Positions 25,559 to 37,842 of a stretch of 64,000 nt of DNA are shown piece by piece (within the stretch, counting starts at the first letter, position 1; each line of letters opens with the position of its first letter). The position numbers and the translations under genes were made by a program. Source of the stretch: Spinacia oleracea (Eukaryota; Streptophyta; Magnoliopsida; Caryophyllales; Amaranthaceae); the NCBI RefSeq assembly GCF_020520425.1, contig NC_079487.1, forward strand, positions 127,060,385-127,124,384. The letters are read 5' to 3'. The notes under the pieces were generated by a model. It did no database searches. It had not been told where the DNA came from and saw nothing but the letters and a program-made list of their open reading frames with translations.

Positions 25559-25679
25559 GTTAAGTTAAGTTAAGTTAAGTTAAGTTAAGTTAAGTTCAGT
25601 TCAGTTCAGTTCAGTTCAGTTCAGTTCAGTTCAGGAGCATTCAGTTCAGTTCAGTTCAGTTCAGTTCAGTTCAATTCAG
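25559..25679. repeat. (GTTAA)n then (TTCAG)n tract, right copy
   Basis: About seven GTTAA units pass into eight TTCAG units (25595-25634), GAGCA (25635-25639), then six TTCAG, one TTCAA and one TTCAG. Same order as the left copy at 21081-21140. Confidence 0.95.
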
Positions 25680-25699
25680 CTCTAAAGAACAGGGCCTTA

Positions 25700-26700
25700 C
25701 TCCTTAATTCCTTATTACGGAGTATGTTTCTTAATACAGATTATTCCTTTGTACAGATGAATCGCTTAATTTTTTATATTATTTTTATATAACTTTGATT
25801 ATTAATATCTTTAATTATGTATTATTATAATAACTTTTTTAATAATATAAAATATCTATTGTGGTTAACCCAAAAACAATCAACTTATGAAACCTTTTGA
25901 CCTCGCAGTCACAACTCATAAGGTGAATGCCTACACTCGTAGTATTGACTATTCCTAATGAGGATTTGTATAATCGTACGAATGATGGAGTGTATACGGA
26001 GTAATAAAGATGACATGTATTGTGAGGGGGTGTTGATGAGTTAACCAGACTATTAAAGATGATATTGGATTAGTAGCGTGGATGAGTTAGCAAGTCTATT
26101 AAAGACGATATTGGATTGTGTCGTGTAACCGATCATACTTTTGTGTAGTGACTCTTTTTTTAAATGGAAAGGAATAAGGATACATTGGCAGAAGATTCAT
26201 ATTGTTCTATAAATTGGACATTTCTCCGACCATAAACTTGGAGCTACTGTAAAAAGTACTCCGTATACGCGTAAAATGTGTGTAACATCGACAACTTTGT
26301 CGGTCACATAGTTCAAGTAATAGAGATAGTATGCTGTCCAAAAAAAAAAAGAGAGAATACAGAAACGCAAATGGTTACTTCTAAGATTTCTTAAGATTTG
26401 AATTTGGACTCGTTTATAATCTTTATATAGCACAAGTGTGAGAAGTACAGAATTAGCACCAAAAAGATCTGGTACATGTACATAAGACAAAAAAAATTGA
26501 AATGGTACTTTCATTAGCTTTACAAGGAAGTGACCAAAGATCTATTTTTTACACCTAAAAAGTACTCATTAGCAAACTAATCAGCTATGCTACACTGTAC
26601 AATGTTGAACAAGCAAAGGAAAAGGGAGTGCAAAAAAAAAAATGAGAATTAAAACACCTGCTGTAATACACAATTATGTACAACTTTGCCTCCCTTCATT
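25700..26700. other. Spacer, nothing coding recognised
   Basis: AT-rich. Contains a short imperfect duplication (26035-26120: GATGAGTTA, CTATTAAAGA, GATATTGGATT twice). No exon or element ends found. Confidence 0.45.
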
Positions 26701-26972
26701 GCCTCAACAATTCTGCATCCCATCTACCATATGAAGTACTCTGTAAGAGGAACATATAAAGATCTCGCAATGTTTCTGATGTCTATAAAGGCATGAAAAA
26801 CTCACGCCAGCGGTTGAACATGGAGATTGTAGAAAGTACCAATCTGCAAGAAATGCAGGGACACCTACAGAAAAGTATGCCGATGATATTACCAAAGGGG
26901 AATGGGAGGTGTAGTACTAACAGTAGAGTTAAGAGGCCACAACCAGTCTCTAAACCGTTGCTAAAGTTGGAG

Positions 26973-27155
26973 TTAATTAGGTCCCTCATTTTGGATGGAA
27001 GTCATAACAATAATAAAGAGAATAATAATAATATAAAAAATGGCATCCCCAGTTGTTATATTGAACAAACCAGCACCACCCGCCACAAGTACCAGAACAT
27101 AATACAGCCACCGCGGTACGGGGTGCATCCACTGTCGTCTATCTTCCCTCACCAC
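26973..27155 (-). CDS. Possible small membrane protein ORF, unrecognised
   Basis: Sixty codons from ATG at 27155. After a charged start (MVREDRRQWMHPVPRW) come two hydrophobic stretches, about residues 17-35 (LYYVLVLVAGGAGLF) and 38-51. I do not recognise it. A MULE sits 31 bases upstream of the ATG. Downstream on the same strand looks like UTR, not coding. It could equally be chance, or part of a spliced gene whose other exons I cannot place. Confidence 0.2.
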   Translation of the reverse strand: MVREDRRQWMHPVPRWLYYVLVLVAGGAGLFNITTGDAIFYIIIILFIIVMTSIQNEGPN

Positions 27156-27185
27156 CCAACTCCCTCTTTGATGAAAAAAAGGAAA

Positions 27186-28112
27186 GGAAAAATTGATAAG
27201 GGCGGTCCTAACAATGAACGTTCGTTTTTAAAAGGGTCAAACTATGGATTATTACTGGCAGGTCCCAACTTTGGGGGTGTGTTTTACAAAAACGGTCCTA
27301 GCAGGTCACCTAACCTGCTACAACAGGTAAACCACTAAAACCACCACCCTTGCCACCCTCGCCACCCTCTCCCCTGCACTGCCACCCCCTCCCAGCCCTA
27401 GAAACCTCATCCCCTGGTCCGTCACCCCCTCCCCCACCCTCGTTGCCTCCTCTCGCTCCCGGCCACCCCTCCCCGCCCCTGAAACCGCCACTTCTTGCCT
27501 CCCTGCCGCCGGCTCGCCGGAGCCCGGCCTCCGTCCTGCCTGCCTCCTCCCTCTCTCGTGTCCCTCATTTCCCCTCTTCCCACGCAACACTCTCTCTTCC
27601 CCTCCCCCTAGTTCGCTGCTGCACCACCACCACTACTGCCACGCCACGCCATCATAAAACCCCTCCACCGACCCCCATCCCCTGCCTAGAAAAAAACAAG
27701 CGATTAAGTTAGGTGGGGGTTCGGGTGTTTTCCAGCTGCGGCCAGACAACGAGGGGAGGCAATTGACAGTCGGGGGGTGATTCTGTCGGCATTGTTGGGG
27801 TTAGGGTTGGCGGCTAGGTTGGGGTCGACGGCTGGGGTTGGGGTTGACAGTTAGGGTGGTAGAAGGTTGTTGTCGGTTGAGGGAGGGAGGAGGTAAAATA
27901 AAAATTTCAATTATTATTTATTTAAAATCAAACACCCAATGATGTTGTGCCATGTGGCTAGGAAAAAAAAAAAAAACTTGTTTAGCAGGTTATAAGTCAA
28001 AAAGCCCGTTTAAACACCCCTCAAAGTTGGGACCTGCCAGTAATAATCCATAGTTAGACCCTTCTTTTGATGACGAACGCTTATAGTTTGGACTGCCTTT
28101 GTCAATTTTTCC
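27186..28112. mobile_element. Mutator-like element with long TIRs and GC-rich cargo
   Basis: Flanked by a perfect 10-base direct repeat AAAAAGGAAA (27176-27185; 28113-28122). Ends are inverted over more than 100 bases: GGAAAAATTGATAAGGGCGG on the left against GGAAAAATTGACAAAGGCAG from the right, continuing through ACTATGGATTATTACTGGCA. The interior 27345-27870 is unusually C-rich on the plus strand then G-rich, unlike the AT-rich host. No transposase. The proline-rich open frame at 27350-27712 has no recognisable domain. Confidence 0.85.
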
Positions 28113-28153
28113 AAAAAGGAAATGTGAGACAATATTCTCAAAAACCTGACATC

Positions 28154-28619
28154 TTCAACAACAGAAATACTTCCCAGGTAAATATTACATTTCAGCATTA
28201 GCATATCAAATTCCGTTGATTTGCTTTACTATATCGCTTCCGTTGCTTTGCCTTGGTCCACATCCGAGCTTGATTATATGTACCTAAGATATACATTTCA
28301 GCATTTGATATGCTAATGCTAAAAGGATATAGGAAGTATTTATCTCATTTAATAGGCTTATTTCACTACACCTGATTTGGCCCATATTCAACAACAGAAA
28401 TACTTCCCAGGTAAATATTACATTTCAGCATTAGCATATCAAATTCCGTTGATTTGCTTTACTATATCGCTTCCGTTGCTTTGCCTTGATCCACATCCGA
28501 GCTTGATTATATGTACCTAAGATATACATTTCAGCATTTGATATGCTAATGCTAAAAGGATATAGGAAGTATTTATCTCATTTAATAGGCTTATTTCACT
28601 ACACCTGATTTGGCCCATA
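28154..28619. repeat. Tandem duplication, two 233-bp units
   Basis: Unit 1 is 28154-28386, unit 2 is 28387-28619. I noticed one difference (CCTTGGTCC against CCTTGATCC). Each unit contains an inverted pair, CAGCATTAGCATATCAAAT and ATTTGATATGCTAATGCT, that could form a large hairpin. It lies about 120 bases 3' of the VPS34 stop and so may be in its 3' UTR. Confidence 0.95.
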
Positions 28620-28735
28620 TTCCACTTTCGCGCCCAGCTCAAGGAATCTTACTCGCATTTACATATATGAGCCGAGCTAGAGGAATCTTACCTAGACTCT
28701 GCATCGATGTTGTTAGGGCCCCGTTAATATACAGA

Positions 28736-31700
28736 TCAACGCCAATACTGAGCCCATCTATGAATCGTCTCAACCATTTGTGGGAACAAGGCACTAACAC
28801 TGTCATTGATGAGATCTTGAAAAAAGTGTATGCTGGCTTCATCATCCAGGTCCAACCGGAACTTCTCTTGCAGCTAGACAACACCAATTTCAAACTTACA
28901 GAACTTAGTGATGAAATTGTAACCAGGCTTGCAGTGACTGATCTACGCAGAATCGCAGATCATAAAAACTTAGCAAGCGGAAACAAATGTTACCTTCAAA
29001 ATACCCTTTTCAGGATCTGAAGCAATGTCAGGAATGTTAGAACCCGCCATCAAATGGAACAAATTTAAAATTAAGTTGCTGGATTTGCGAAGAATATTGT
29101 ACGCTTCACAACAATATTGCTTGAATCTTGTGTAATATTGGCTGCAAGAATAAACAAAAAAGAAAACAAACAAAAGAAGTGGTAGGTATAAATTGTAACT
29201 CCTGATGCAATGACAAGGATACCAACATGAGATATCAAACAAAATCTGGAAAGTAATTAATACCTTTCAGCTCCACCCATAGCCTCAACCATCTCTTTAC
29301 AAAGTTTCATTGGTGGTGGAAATGGTTTAGGGTCTCGACCCAATATGAAGCCAAAATCTACATGAAACAATCGTCCATCATCCCTCAAGAGAAGGTTGTC
29401 TAGATGCCTACAAAACATGAAGATTAATGAATTATAGCCCATATATTGTTCCAAAATGCAAAGAAAAAGACTATCCAGCAAACAAGAAAGAAACGAAAGA
29501 GAACAATCAACAGAAAGTACAAGGCACTGAATGTACAGCACAAAAGCTGCACATCCTGAAAAATTACAGAGCCCCGCAGATTAGGGTGTAAGGCTTCTAT
29601 GTTCAACATGGAAACAAGAACAAACAACTTCAGGAAGGAATAGTTTCATAATCTATGTTCAATAGTTTCTAGGCGTAACGAAACTTTTCAAAACAGCCAA
29701 AAAAGCTAAAAGAAAGTAGATATGAACCAGCCATACTACATGAAAATCAACTGGAAACGGACAATAAAAAGCTCAACTGTTATGACATCATTTTAAATGC
29801 TAACGGATTACCTATCTCCGACACCCAGGATGTATGTGATAACCGAATAACCAGCACAGCTCTTAATAAATGTTTCAAGACAGGTAGCAGTTATTCCAAA
29901 TGGTCCATCCTCGTCAGGGTGGAATTTCTGAAGAAAACCAATGATAGTGCGATGTTCTGAAAGAATCTGGAGATCAAACAGAATATAGAGTTCAACTTTC
30001 CAGAAACAAAAGAGACCTCTGCACCTCATGGAAGGCAGGAAAGACACAACAAATACAAAGATATAAAGTATAATCATATTGCCCTGCTCCGCAATTTGGC
30101 TGCAAGGGAAGAAGTAGGGTAAGATTCAACACCTGAGCTAAAGAACGCGATGGTATAAATTCCATCATGCCTTCATCTTGCCCAGTTGCCAAGACTCTGT
30201 ATGGAGTAAGATGGAGGTCAAGATTCTCCAACTTAAGCAACCGATCCATCAGAGAGACCATTTGAATTACCTACAAGATAGTATTATTACCATATTAGGA
30301 TGAAATAGGAAAAAGTGTTCCCTCCAACATTAACTACATTATGAACTTCAAATATCAGCTGAAGGTGTACGAGTGAATAAAAAGAAGTATACTGTACCAA
30401 TTGGTCTTGCCGCATATCATCTCCCTTCTTAAATATAATCTTACAACTTTCTCCACTAGAAGTACGGAAAGTCAGGCGTAAAGGGTGCAACGCGCTTTTA
30501 AATAATCCACACTCATTTGGAACAATCCCAGTAATGAGCACTTTTGGATGCAACGGGGATCGTATTGGCTTCATCAGAAAACATTAACATGTCAGTATTA
30601 CAGAAAACAAGGAACTGCTTGATTTGACAAGAGTAAATAAATCATAAATATTTACAAAATACAAAGTAAAAGAAACAAGGTCTATCCAAGATATATAGTC
30701 ATACGGTCATACCTCCTCAAAATAGGTAAGCTCACTAAGAAGACCTGAAAGAAGTTGTCTAAGCTTTTGCATTTTCTTTTGCGTACTACCACGCACGTTA
30801 CGAACATCCCTCATTATAGAACACAACTGAGCTGTCAGTTCGGTTTCACGAACTAAACTTTGCCATAACTTGAATCCATCCTCATCTCCAGTGTCATCAG
30901 CTGATAGCTGCCAGCACGTTGATTATAAATGTAATAACAACTAATCAGAGGAATAAGCAAACATGTTTACCAGTTACATATTCACCTAGGAAATGAACTC
31001 ATTTGCAGAAACATTAAGTAATATGTTTAATAACGCTTTAACATGATTCCCGCAACAAATTTACTTTCCCCAGGAAATCAACATTTTGACCTTCAAAATC
31101 TTACAGGCTTGCACAAGAAAAGTACAGCCAACTTACATATAGTATGTCAGTCACAGAACAAGCAATTCTTTCAGCTATACGTAAAGCACAGTATACAATC
31201 AAATAGTACACTGTACACGTGTTTTTCAAGTACCGCAAGTGTAGACTTTTACCAAAGACACATAATTTGGATGGTCGAGTTTATACTCCAAAAAATACTG
31301 CAGCGTAAACTGTTAAGTAAGCCTTTTCACGAGGGCGACTTCATTAAAATCATTGCAAGGTATTCTTTCCAATCACCTTTTTTTGTAAACTCGTAGTAAA
31401 TCATATAAAGACAATTCATATTTCATATGACTAATTGTGCAAGAACTACATGACTAAGAAGCAATTTCCGATTTTCCTCTAGTCAGAGCATGAAAGTTGA
31501 AGTGTGCCTACCTTCAACATATTCTCTTCCAGCATTTCGTAAGTACAATAAAAGCGCTTTGCATACGCAGGATCGTGAAGTTCCACAGCGACATACCAAC
31601 GAAGAAAACTGGCCAATTCAATATTTCGCAAGGCTGCAAATAGGTATTCAAATCAATCAACCCCAATATACCAGAAATTATAACCATTAAAGAAAGATGA

Positions 31701-34700
31701 AGACAAGAAAGTACAGCGCTGCACAAGGAAATGAGAAAGGCGCGATCTATCAGAGCGCTCAAATCGAAGGGCCTGGACTAACTGAAGAAGATAACACTGT
31801 AGTTCATCATCATCAGCTCTTTCAAGAACACTTACAGCATATGCACGAACCTGTTGAAAAACATCAATTGTATTAAATGTAATGTAGCTCAGGCATGAGA
31901 TTAGAAAGAGATGCAAAAAGAGAAGCATAAGTGCCCCATCCACCTACCTCCACCACCCAAAAGAAAGGGAAAAGGTAGTGAAATGATAAAATGATAAAAT
32001 AAAGGAACCTATGTGTGTAGTACCACAAGAATGCATGAATAGCAAGAGAGAGCAATAGCCTTACAAAGTAGATCCAAAAAAAAAGGAAAATAATTGTTTC
32101 AACTGAAACTATATCGTTCAATAAATAACCATTGGCAACACAGACCTCTTCACTTTCAAATACAGGAGATAACAGCTCCAGTGCATCACAAACATCAATG
32201 GTCTCCCATCTTCCCATCAGTTCAGTTGTCTGCTTCGCTTCCTGAAGATGCATCAACCACGTCAACACTGAGACTGACTAATAAAGTATTCTGTCACAGA
32301 AGATTCTTGAAGTACTGTTGTAGAATGTGGCAATCCAAATAAGGAATATCAGGTTATCAGAAGACAAAAAATCTGAGTGTCCTGACCTGTACATCACTCC
32401 ATTCAACACACCGAAGAAACTTGGTGAGAGCTTTCTTCTCGGACATCAATGAGAATCGAAATTTCCACAGAAGCTGCTTTTCATCTCCACTTAAAGTCCT
32501 TGTTGGTGGGTGCTTTAATATCCTTTGTATCGCTCTTAACATTAAGAAAAAAAAAATTGTTTTAAAACCTTGAGCTTTTGTTGTGAAGATATATTAAACG
32601 AGCTATAGTAAGAAAGAAAAAGGGGATATCCAATATGAAAAAATACGAACAAGTAATTCCTATGAACACCACAAGTAAACCAGGTGTGTTGACAGCGAAA
32701 AGACATTGAAACACAACACATTGTTGCAGTTGCACACAGAATTAAATGATAATACATCATGGACAAGTACCACAGAGTTATCATTGGAGATACAGAGGAC
32801 TTTATTTACAAGCTACAATGCTACTAAATCTTTAGGTTCTTTAGCTACATGTTAGATCAGATAGGTTAACAGTTATCGCAGTGAGGGTGTATAAAGAAAT
32901 ATCCTGCCTTGAAGAGGAAGGACAGATAATCTAAGCAATGAAACATGACATGCATTGAAATATCCTCTTTTCAGAACGACAGGTATAACATAAAAGAATA
33001 AATTACTACTCAAAAATTGTCTGAAATCGAAGCTTACTTCCTTTCATTGGAACTTGGTTTCAGATCTCGATCAATGATTCCACGAGTTAAGCTCCTAGCA
33101 AGTTTTATTTGTTTGTGCTCTGAAGGATTTATCTTCCCAACTTCTGGATCCCACACAGTAACAAGTTCATTTGCACCAATTGGAGATGGTAAGAAAACGT
33201 TTGGCCCAGATTCCTGCAATAAGATTAAAAGAAATCACCAACCAAGCCCACCATTATTCGAGGGTACATAGTCATAATCCTTATGTAAGAATGAATAATT
33301 AACTCATAACTCAACATCATTGTCAATGAAAACAACAAGGTGTGCATAAAGAGAAGGCCAAAAGATGTACGAACTTCTGTCAGCTGATTATGGAGTGGGA
33401 AATATCAAGATTGAAGTGACCTCAGAGCCCAAAAGCTACATAACAGTAACATGTTAGACTACTAGTTCACCTTTAGCAGTCCAGAAGTACAGCAGATTTC
33501 ACTGCACAGCTTGACCGGAATTCCGCACCCTTAAATTATCAATAGCGCAACCCAGCAAGAGAAACCCAATAAAGCAATGATGGGCAATAGGCATTTCATG
33601 AATAAACAAAATCTCACAGTTTTTGAGGTCAAACTGTGAGTGATAATTTCTTTTGAGAAATAGTAATAAAATTAATACAAAAGATTAAAATTTAAATATA
33701 CTTGAAAATATTATTTTCTTATAACTCTTGTCAATATATTTTGAGAGAGATCAACAAACAATGTATATTATGAAACTGATAGGAGTATATTTGTCGTGGT
33801 AAAAGACAGGATTTAGGCCAGAATAACAAGGAACACATTATACCCATTTCAGAAAAGCTTAAAACAAGACAAAATCAACAAGAAACAGACAATGCAGTAA
33901 AATAATCAAAACCACAATTGCCATCTGCAAATATATTAGTTGATTTCTTGATAGAGAAACACAATTTATCCAATCAAGTCTTAGGTTGGCAAACGGCAAG
34001 TAATGATAGCAACATTCAATCCCCGCAAAGAAATCACATAACATTAGTTCTCACAAACATTTAGACAATAAAAGACAGTTGCCGGTTAGGAAGAAGACTT
34101 AGGCCAGGTTCTCCTCACCTGATTTTTGCTGAACTGGAATTACTTTTACTGATCTAAAACTGAATTTAACACAATAAAACTTTATTTTACTGAATTAAAA
34201 TGGTTTTTACTGATTTGAACTTATTTTCCTGATTCCCTGTTGTATTTTCTTAATGGAGTTATTAATTTTTACTATTTAAAACTTGTTTTACTATTTTCCT
34301 GATTCCCTGTTGTATTTTCTCAATGGAGTTATTAATTTTACTATTTAAAACTTGTTTTACAGAATCTTATTTATTTAAGGTTAAATGGAACAGGACTTTA
34401 CAGAGTTTATAAAGAAAATAATATAACTGTAGACAATATGGCGTAGTAATAACAAAAGGGGTGAAAACAAAAGTTGGCATAATACAATTCAGTAAATATA
34501 ATCAAGGAAAAACAAGTAGTTACCTGGAAGACAACCTGATGCTCGAAACTGCAAAAATCAACAACAACATATAATTGGGAACTCCTGGTACCACAACTTT
34601 CACGATCTTTAATCTTCTCCATTGCTTTAAATGTGAGCCGATCTAGCCAATCAACGCGTGGAATTTGTCCTCTTTCGTATTTATTCATAAGCTTCTCTAG

Positions 34701-37700
34701 ACGCTCCAACTCCCCCCGTTCATGCCTAGGGACCTAGATAACATAGGATGTTCCACTAATATTCAAAACTCTGTAGGTTGTGAACTTCTAACAGAAATAA
34801 CCATACAATATGTGACCTGTCTACATCAGAAAGAAATTGATTACCTTTCCAGGTGTGGAAGAAGGAAATGCTCCATCAGCTTCTTTCCCCAGCCACAGCC
34901 TAAGTTTTTGCTTTCCCGTTCTAAGTTGCTTCTTGCTGTTAAAAAGAAGAATTGTTGCTCCACCAATAAGCCCTTCCTCTTTGCAGCAGGAAACATCCCA
35001 TACCTAAATTTTGAGAAAAGGCAACCAACAAACAGATCTCAGACACAGGATAAGACCAACCTGGGAAAATTATAATTGAAGGCATACTTCTTCCAAGAAC
35101 CGAAGGGAAAAGACAGGGAACCACAAAAGAGTAAGTGCAACAAAGAAAACTAGCCTAATGGAAATGAAAGCAATTCATTCAGATTTCAGACAACCAGAAA
35201 TCAACAACTTGCAAGTGGCAACTATACTGACTGATCTACAGAAGGATACTGAAACTTAGTAGCATCACGAAGCAAACTCATGGTCCATATTATTCAAAAC
35301 AGCATGCTGGGGGTTGATCTCAAACAAAGTATTATGTCAGAACACAAAAGAAAACATATCCTTGTTGCATTTTGACTGATAAGGCAGAAAGGTGCAAACT
35401 AGGGAGTATATAGTGTAAAGCTACAGTCTCATTTATGGTTCCTTAAAAGACAAAACATACACAGAAAATAAGACACATGCACCTAAGCATTTAACAGGAG
35501 AAAAGGTAAGAAATAACTTGGTACAACATACCACGTAACAATTTCCATTAAAAGAAATAGAAGAAACTAGAAGGTACAAACTGGAAGGTACTGGTTACCG
35601 TAAAAGAAAGTTGTGAGTGTGCAGTGAGATCCCGATATTTGGTACTCAGTGTAATAAGCTCACTCCAGCAAAAAGACTGACCAGATTCCAGCCTACAAGA
35701 ATGTTTTACATCACAACAGTTAAGAACTTAAGCTTAGAAAGAAGGGAAGGGGACAAAAAAATGCAATATTGTTTTGCAACCAATTAGTAATAAGCTGTCA
35801 AAAAATGTTTGGAGATTTGCTGAAAACAAAGGCTCTGTTTTGTTCGACTTATTTTGACTTATTTCAGACAAAGTAAGTTCAGATAAGTTCAGTAAAGTTC
35901 AATTAAGCCAAGGTAAGTTCAATTAAGTCCAATTAAGTTCAGATAAGTTTAGATAATATAAGTTAGCAAAAATAAGTTTTTTGAGACATTTTCACACACA
36001 ATAAGTTTTTTCCGGATAAAATAAGTTCAGATAATATAAGTTCAGACAAAATTAGTCGAATTGAACGGAGACTAAATGGAATCATACTATACATCAATAA
36101 AATCTGAATATAACACAGGAATACAGGGAGCAATCAAAATTTCAAACTCTCATCTTGTATCTTTGCCCGAAACCAAAAAGAATTTCACCACTTAAAAAGC
36201 AATTACTCCGTAGTTTTTATCCAAAGATACAGAGACTTACAGTCACAGCAGCAAACAAAGAAGCTTTTCAATGACAGAGACTAACAACAAAACCATACAC
36301 AGGACTACATGTAGGTTGTCCATGCCAATAAAATTACAGCAAGATCATTGCTAAAGGAAATTTTCCTACTAAAACACTAATGGAATGATCCACCAAATAA
36401 TCCATATCAATCACAGATCAGAAGGCTTACTGTCTTTTCTCAAGAAAAGATACAAAAAATATCCGGGTAGAAAGCCCAACACGTAAGTGGACTCTGATAG
36501 TTAGGACAAATGAGCAATGCATGGGTCATTTGGAATACAGCTGCACTGCCAGCTCCCTGCATAGTATAATGTGGGCCTATGTGGCTGCTTCCAAGAATTG
36601 CATGGCCGCAGGTGTGTGCCATGTACTGGAGCAATTTCACACTTTTGACTTGTTTCAAAATAAATTTCCAGCTTGGTTTTACAAACTTTAGCACCAGTCT
36701 TTCAGACACTATACGGGACATAACTTGAAAAATAACTGTAATCAGGAAAAATAGTGTGTAACTACGGAAGAGGATTTTTTTTAATTGGATCAAAGTCTCC
36801 TAAGAGAGTATCCTAGTGAATTCCAAAGAAGACTAGATTTGTTGGCAATAATCAGTAAGAAGGTTGGAGCTTTTAATTAGGGGTATACTGGCTAACCAAT
36901 GTTGCTGTACAATATCAATATGAATTAGTGCGTACAACATTATCGGCCATTCTAAAATATCAATGCAGCATCGAATAGACGAATACCTCTTTCAACATCA
37001 ATATAACATTACAAAGCGTTTCATAGTATTCAATACAACATCAAGTAGAGCTTCACGATCCCAATGCAATTCTTTTTTGAAATAGACCGAATTTGTAATG
37101 CGTATGAAAATGACTAAAAATATTTAGACTTAGTATCAGGGAGACTGAGAGAGTATAAGACAGTAAGACCTGGTTCTCATAGGTAGTCCAAAAGAAGCAC
37201 CATCGACGTACAAGGCGCATTCAACATAAAGTTCCCCCCTCCTCTCATCTGCAGCATAACCAGTGTCTACAGCAGCTTTGATCACAAACACGCAAATAAT
37301 AGTGGCGATTATTATAACTTCAGCAAAATCTCTTATCAAACAAATTCTACTTGCTTCAGAAAAAATTCCCTAACTCTTATCACAAATCTAAGTTCAAAAT
37401 TGTATCATAATTAACAAAATTGTCTTGCAACTTAGCAGCAGGAGGAAATTAAGACTTTGAAATATCAAATTTATGATGATTTTTTAGGTCCCCTCCAATG
37501 ATTTTTTAGATATCATAAGGCACTGATGTACATGGAATTCAATCCAAGTTCTTGTTCGACCACCTAAGACTTTTACCCAACTAAGCTAGTTCCCATCGAC
37601 TTGTAAACTAATTTCCATCAGAAAACTAGAAAATGGACTCGTTTGACTAAAATTGAGCAACTGATTTCCGAAAATTAACAAAAAAAAAAAACAAATTAAC

Positions 37701-37842
37701 AACTAAGACAAATGGCAAGGTTACTCGTACCTGAAATAGGAGATTTGAGATGGGGCAAAGTGCCCTCCAAACGATCAATTCGGAAAGTAACAGGGAGGTT
37801 GATATCGCAAGACAGGAAGAATCTGAACTCGTTTCCGCTCAT
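28736..37842 (-). CDS. VPS34: Class III phosphatidylinositol 3-kinase
   Basis: Makes PI3P on endosomes, vacuole and pre-autophagosomal membranes. Seventeen exons by frame and splice sites: 37842-37731, 37266-37170, 35692-35599, 35003-34845, 34733-34524, 33213-33038, 32534-32387, 32241-32146, 31850-31715, 31633-31512, 30907-30713, 30568-30398, 30270-30133, 29966-29812, 29407-29264, 29141-28994, 28873-28736. Total 2439 bases, 812 residues; plant VPS34 is about 814. N-terminal C2 region ([35 protein letters not shown]), helical PIK region ([34 protein letters not shown]), then kinase: FKKGDD with the ATP lysine near 562-563, catalytic D669-R670-H671 and N674, DFG 687-689, and the C-terminal HRWAQYW helix that contacts membrane. 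No frame break. Introns 2 and 5 carry MITEs; a SINE lies about 320 bases upstream of the ATG. Confidence 0.96.
34102..34397. mobile_element. Tourist-like MITE in VPS34 intron 5, TTA TSD
   Basis: Left end GGCCAGGTTCTCC, complement of the right end AGTCCTGTTCC, with TTA on both flanks (34099-34101; 34398-34400). Inside is a 70-base tandem duplication (34223-34292 and 34293-34361: CCTGATTCCCTGTTGTATTT in both). Related by its ends to the MITE at 21024-25696. Confidence 0.65.
35831..36073. mobile_element. TTCAG-rich MITE in VPS34 intron 2
   Basis: Left end GGCTCTGTTTTGTTCGACTT; complement of the right end AGTCTCCGTTCAATTCGACT. The interior repeats AAGTTCAG/ATAAGTTCA. It looks like an uninterrupted relative of the TTCAG-bearing MITE at 21 kb. 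The TSD is unclear. Confidence 0.6.

Larger units (their letters stand above)
21174..25565 (+). mobile_element. Non-LTR-type retroelement with RT and C-terminal CCHC plus nuclease-like domain, defective
   Basis: Starts directly after (TAA)n, has a G/T-rich leader of about 840 bases, a coding region broken once (22016-25076), and a 3' tail of roughly 480 bases of TTA/ATT-rich sequence. No LTRs, integrase, RNase H or gag signature seen. Gene order zinc finger, RT, CCHC, PD-(D/E)xK-like resembles R2/Dong/NeSL-type elements; ordinary plant L1 elements instead carry an N-terminal APE endonuclease, which I do not see. GC content and codon use differ clearly from the AT-rich surroundings. Exact ends are inferred from the flanking tracts. 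Confidence 0.7.
21024..25696. mobile_element. Tourist-like MITE with TTA TSD, split by a retroelement
   Basis: The left end GGCCTGTTCTTT and the right end AAAGAACAGGGCC are inverted repeats, each flanked by TTA (21021-21023; 25697-25699). Between them, after a TTCAG tract, lies the 4.4-kb retroelement. A related MITE with similar ends and TTA TSD is at 34102-34397. Confidence 0.65.

Noticed and set aside
27350-27712. Proline-rich 120-codon frame, and its antisense Arg/Gly-rich frame
   Set aside because: Low-complexity product of the GC-rich cargo in a MULE; no motif and no start context. Recorded as cargo instead.
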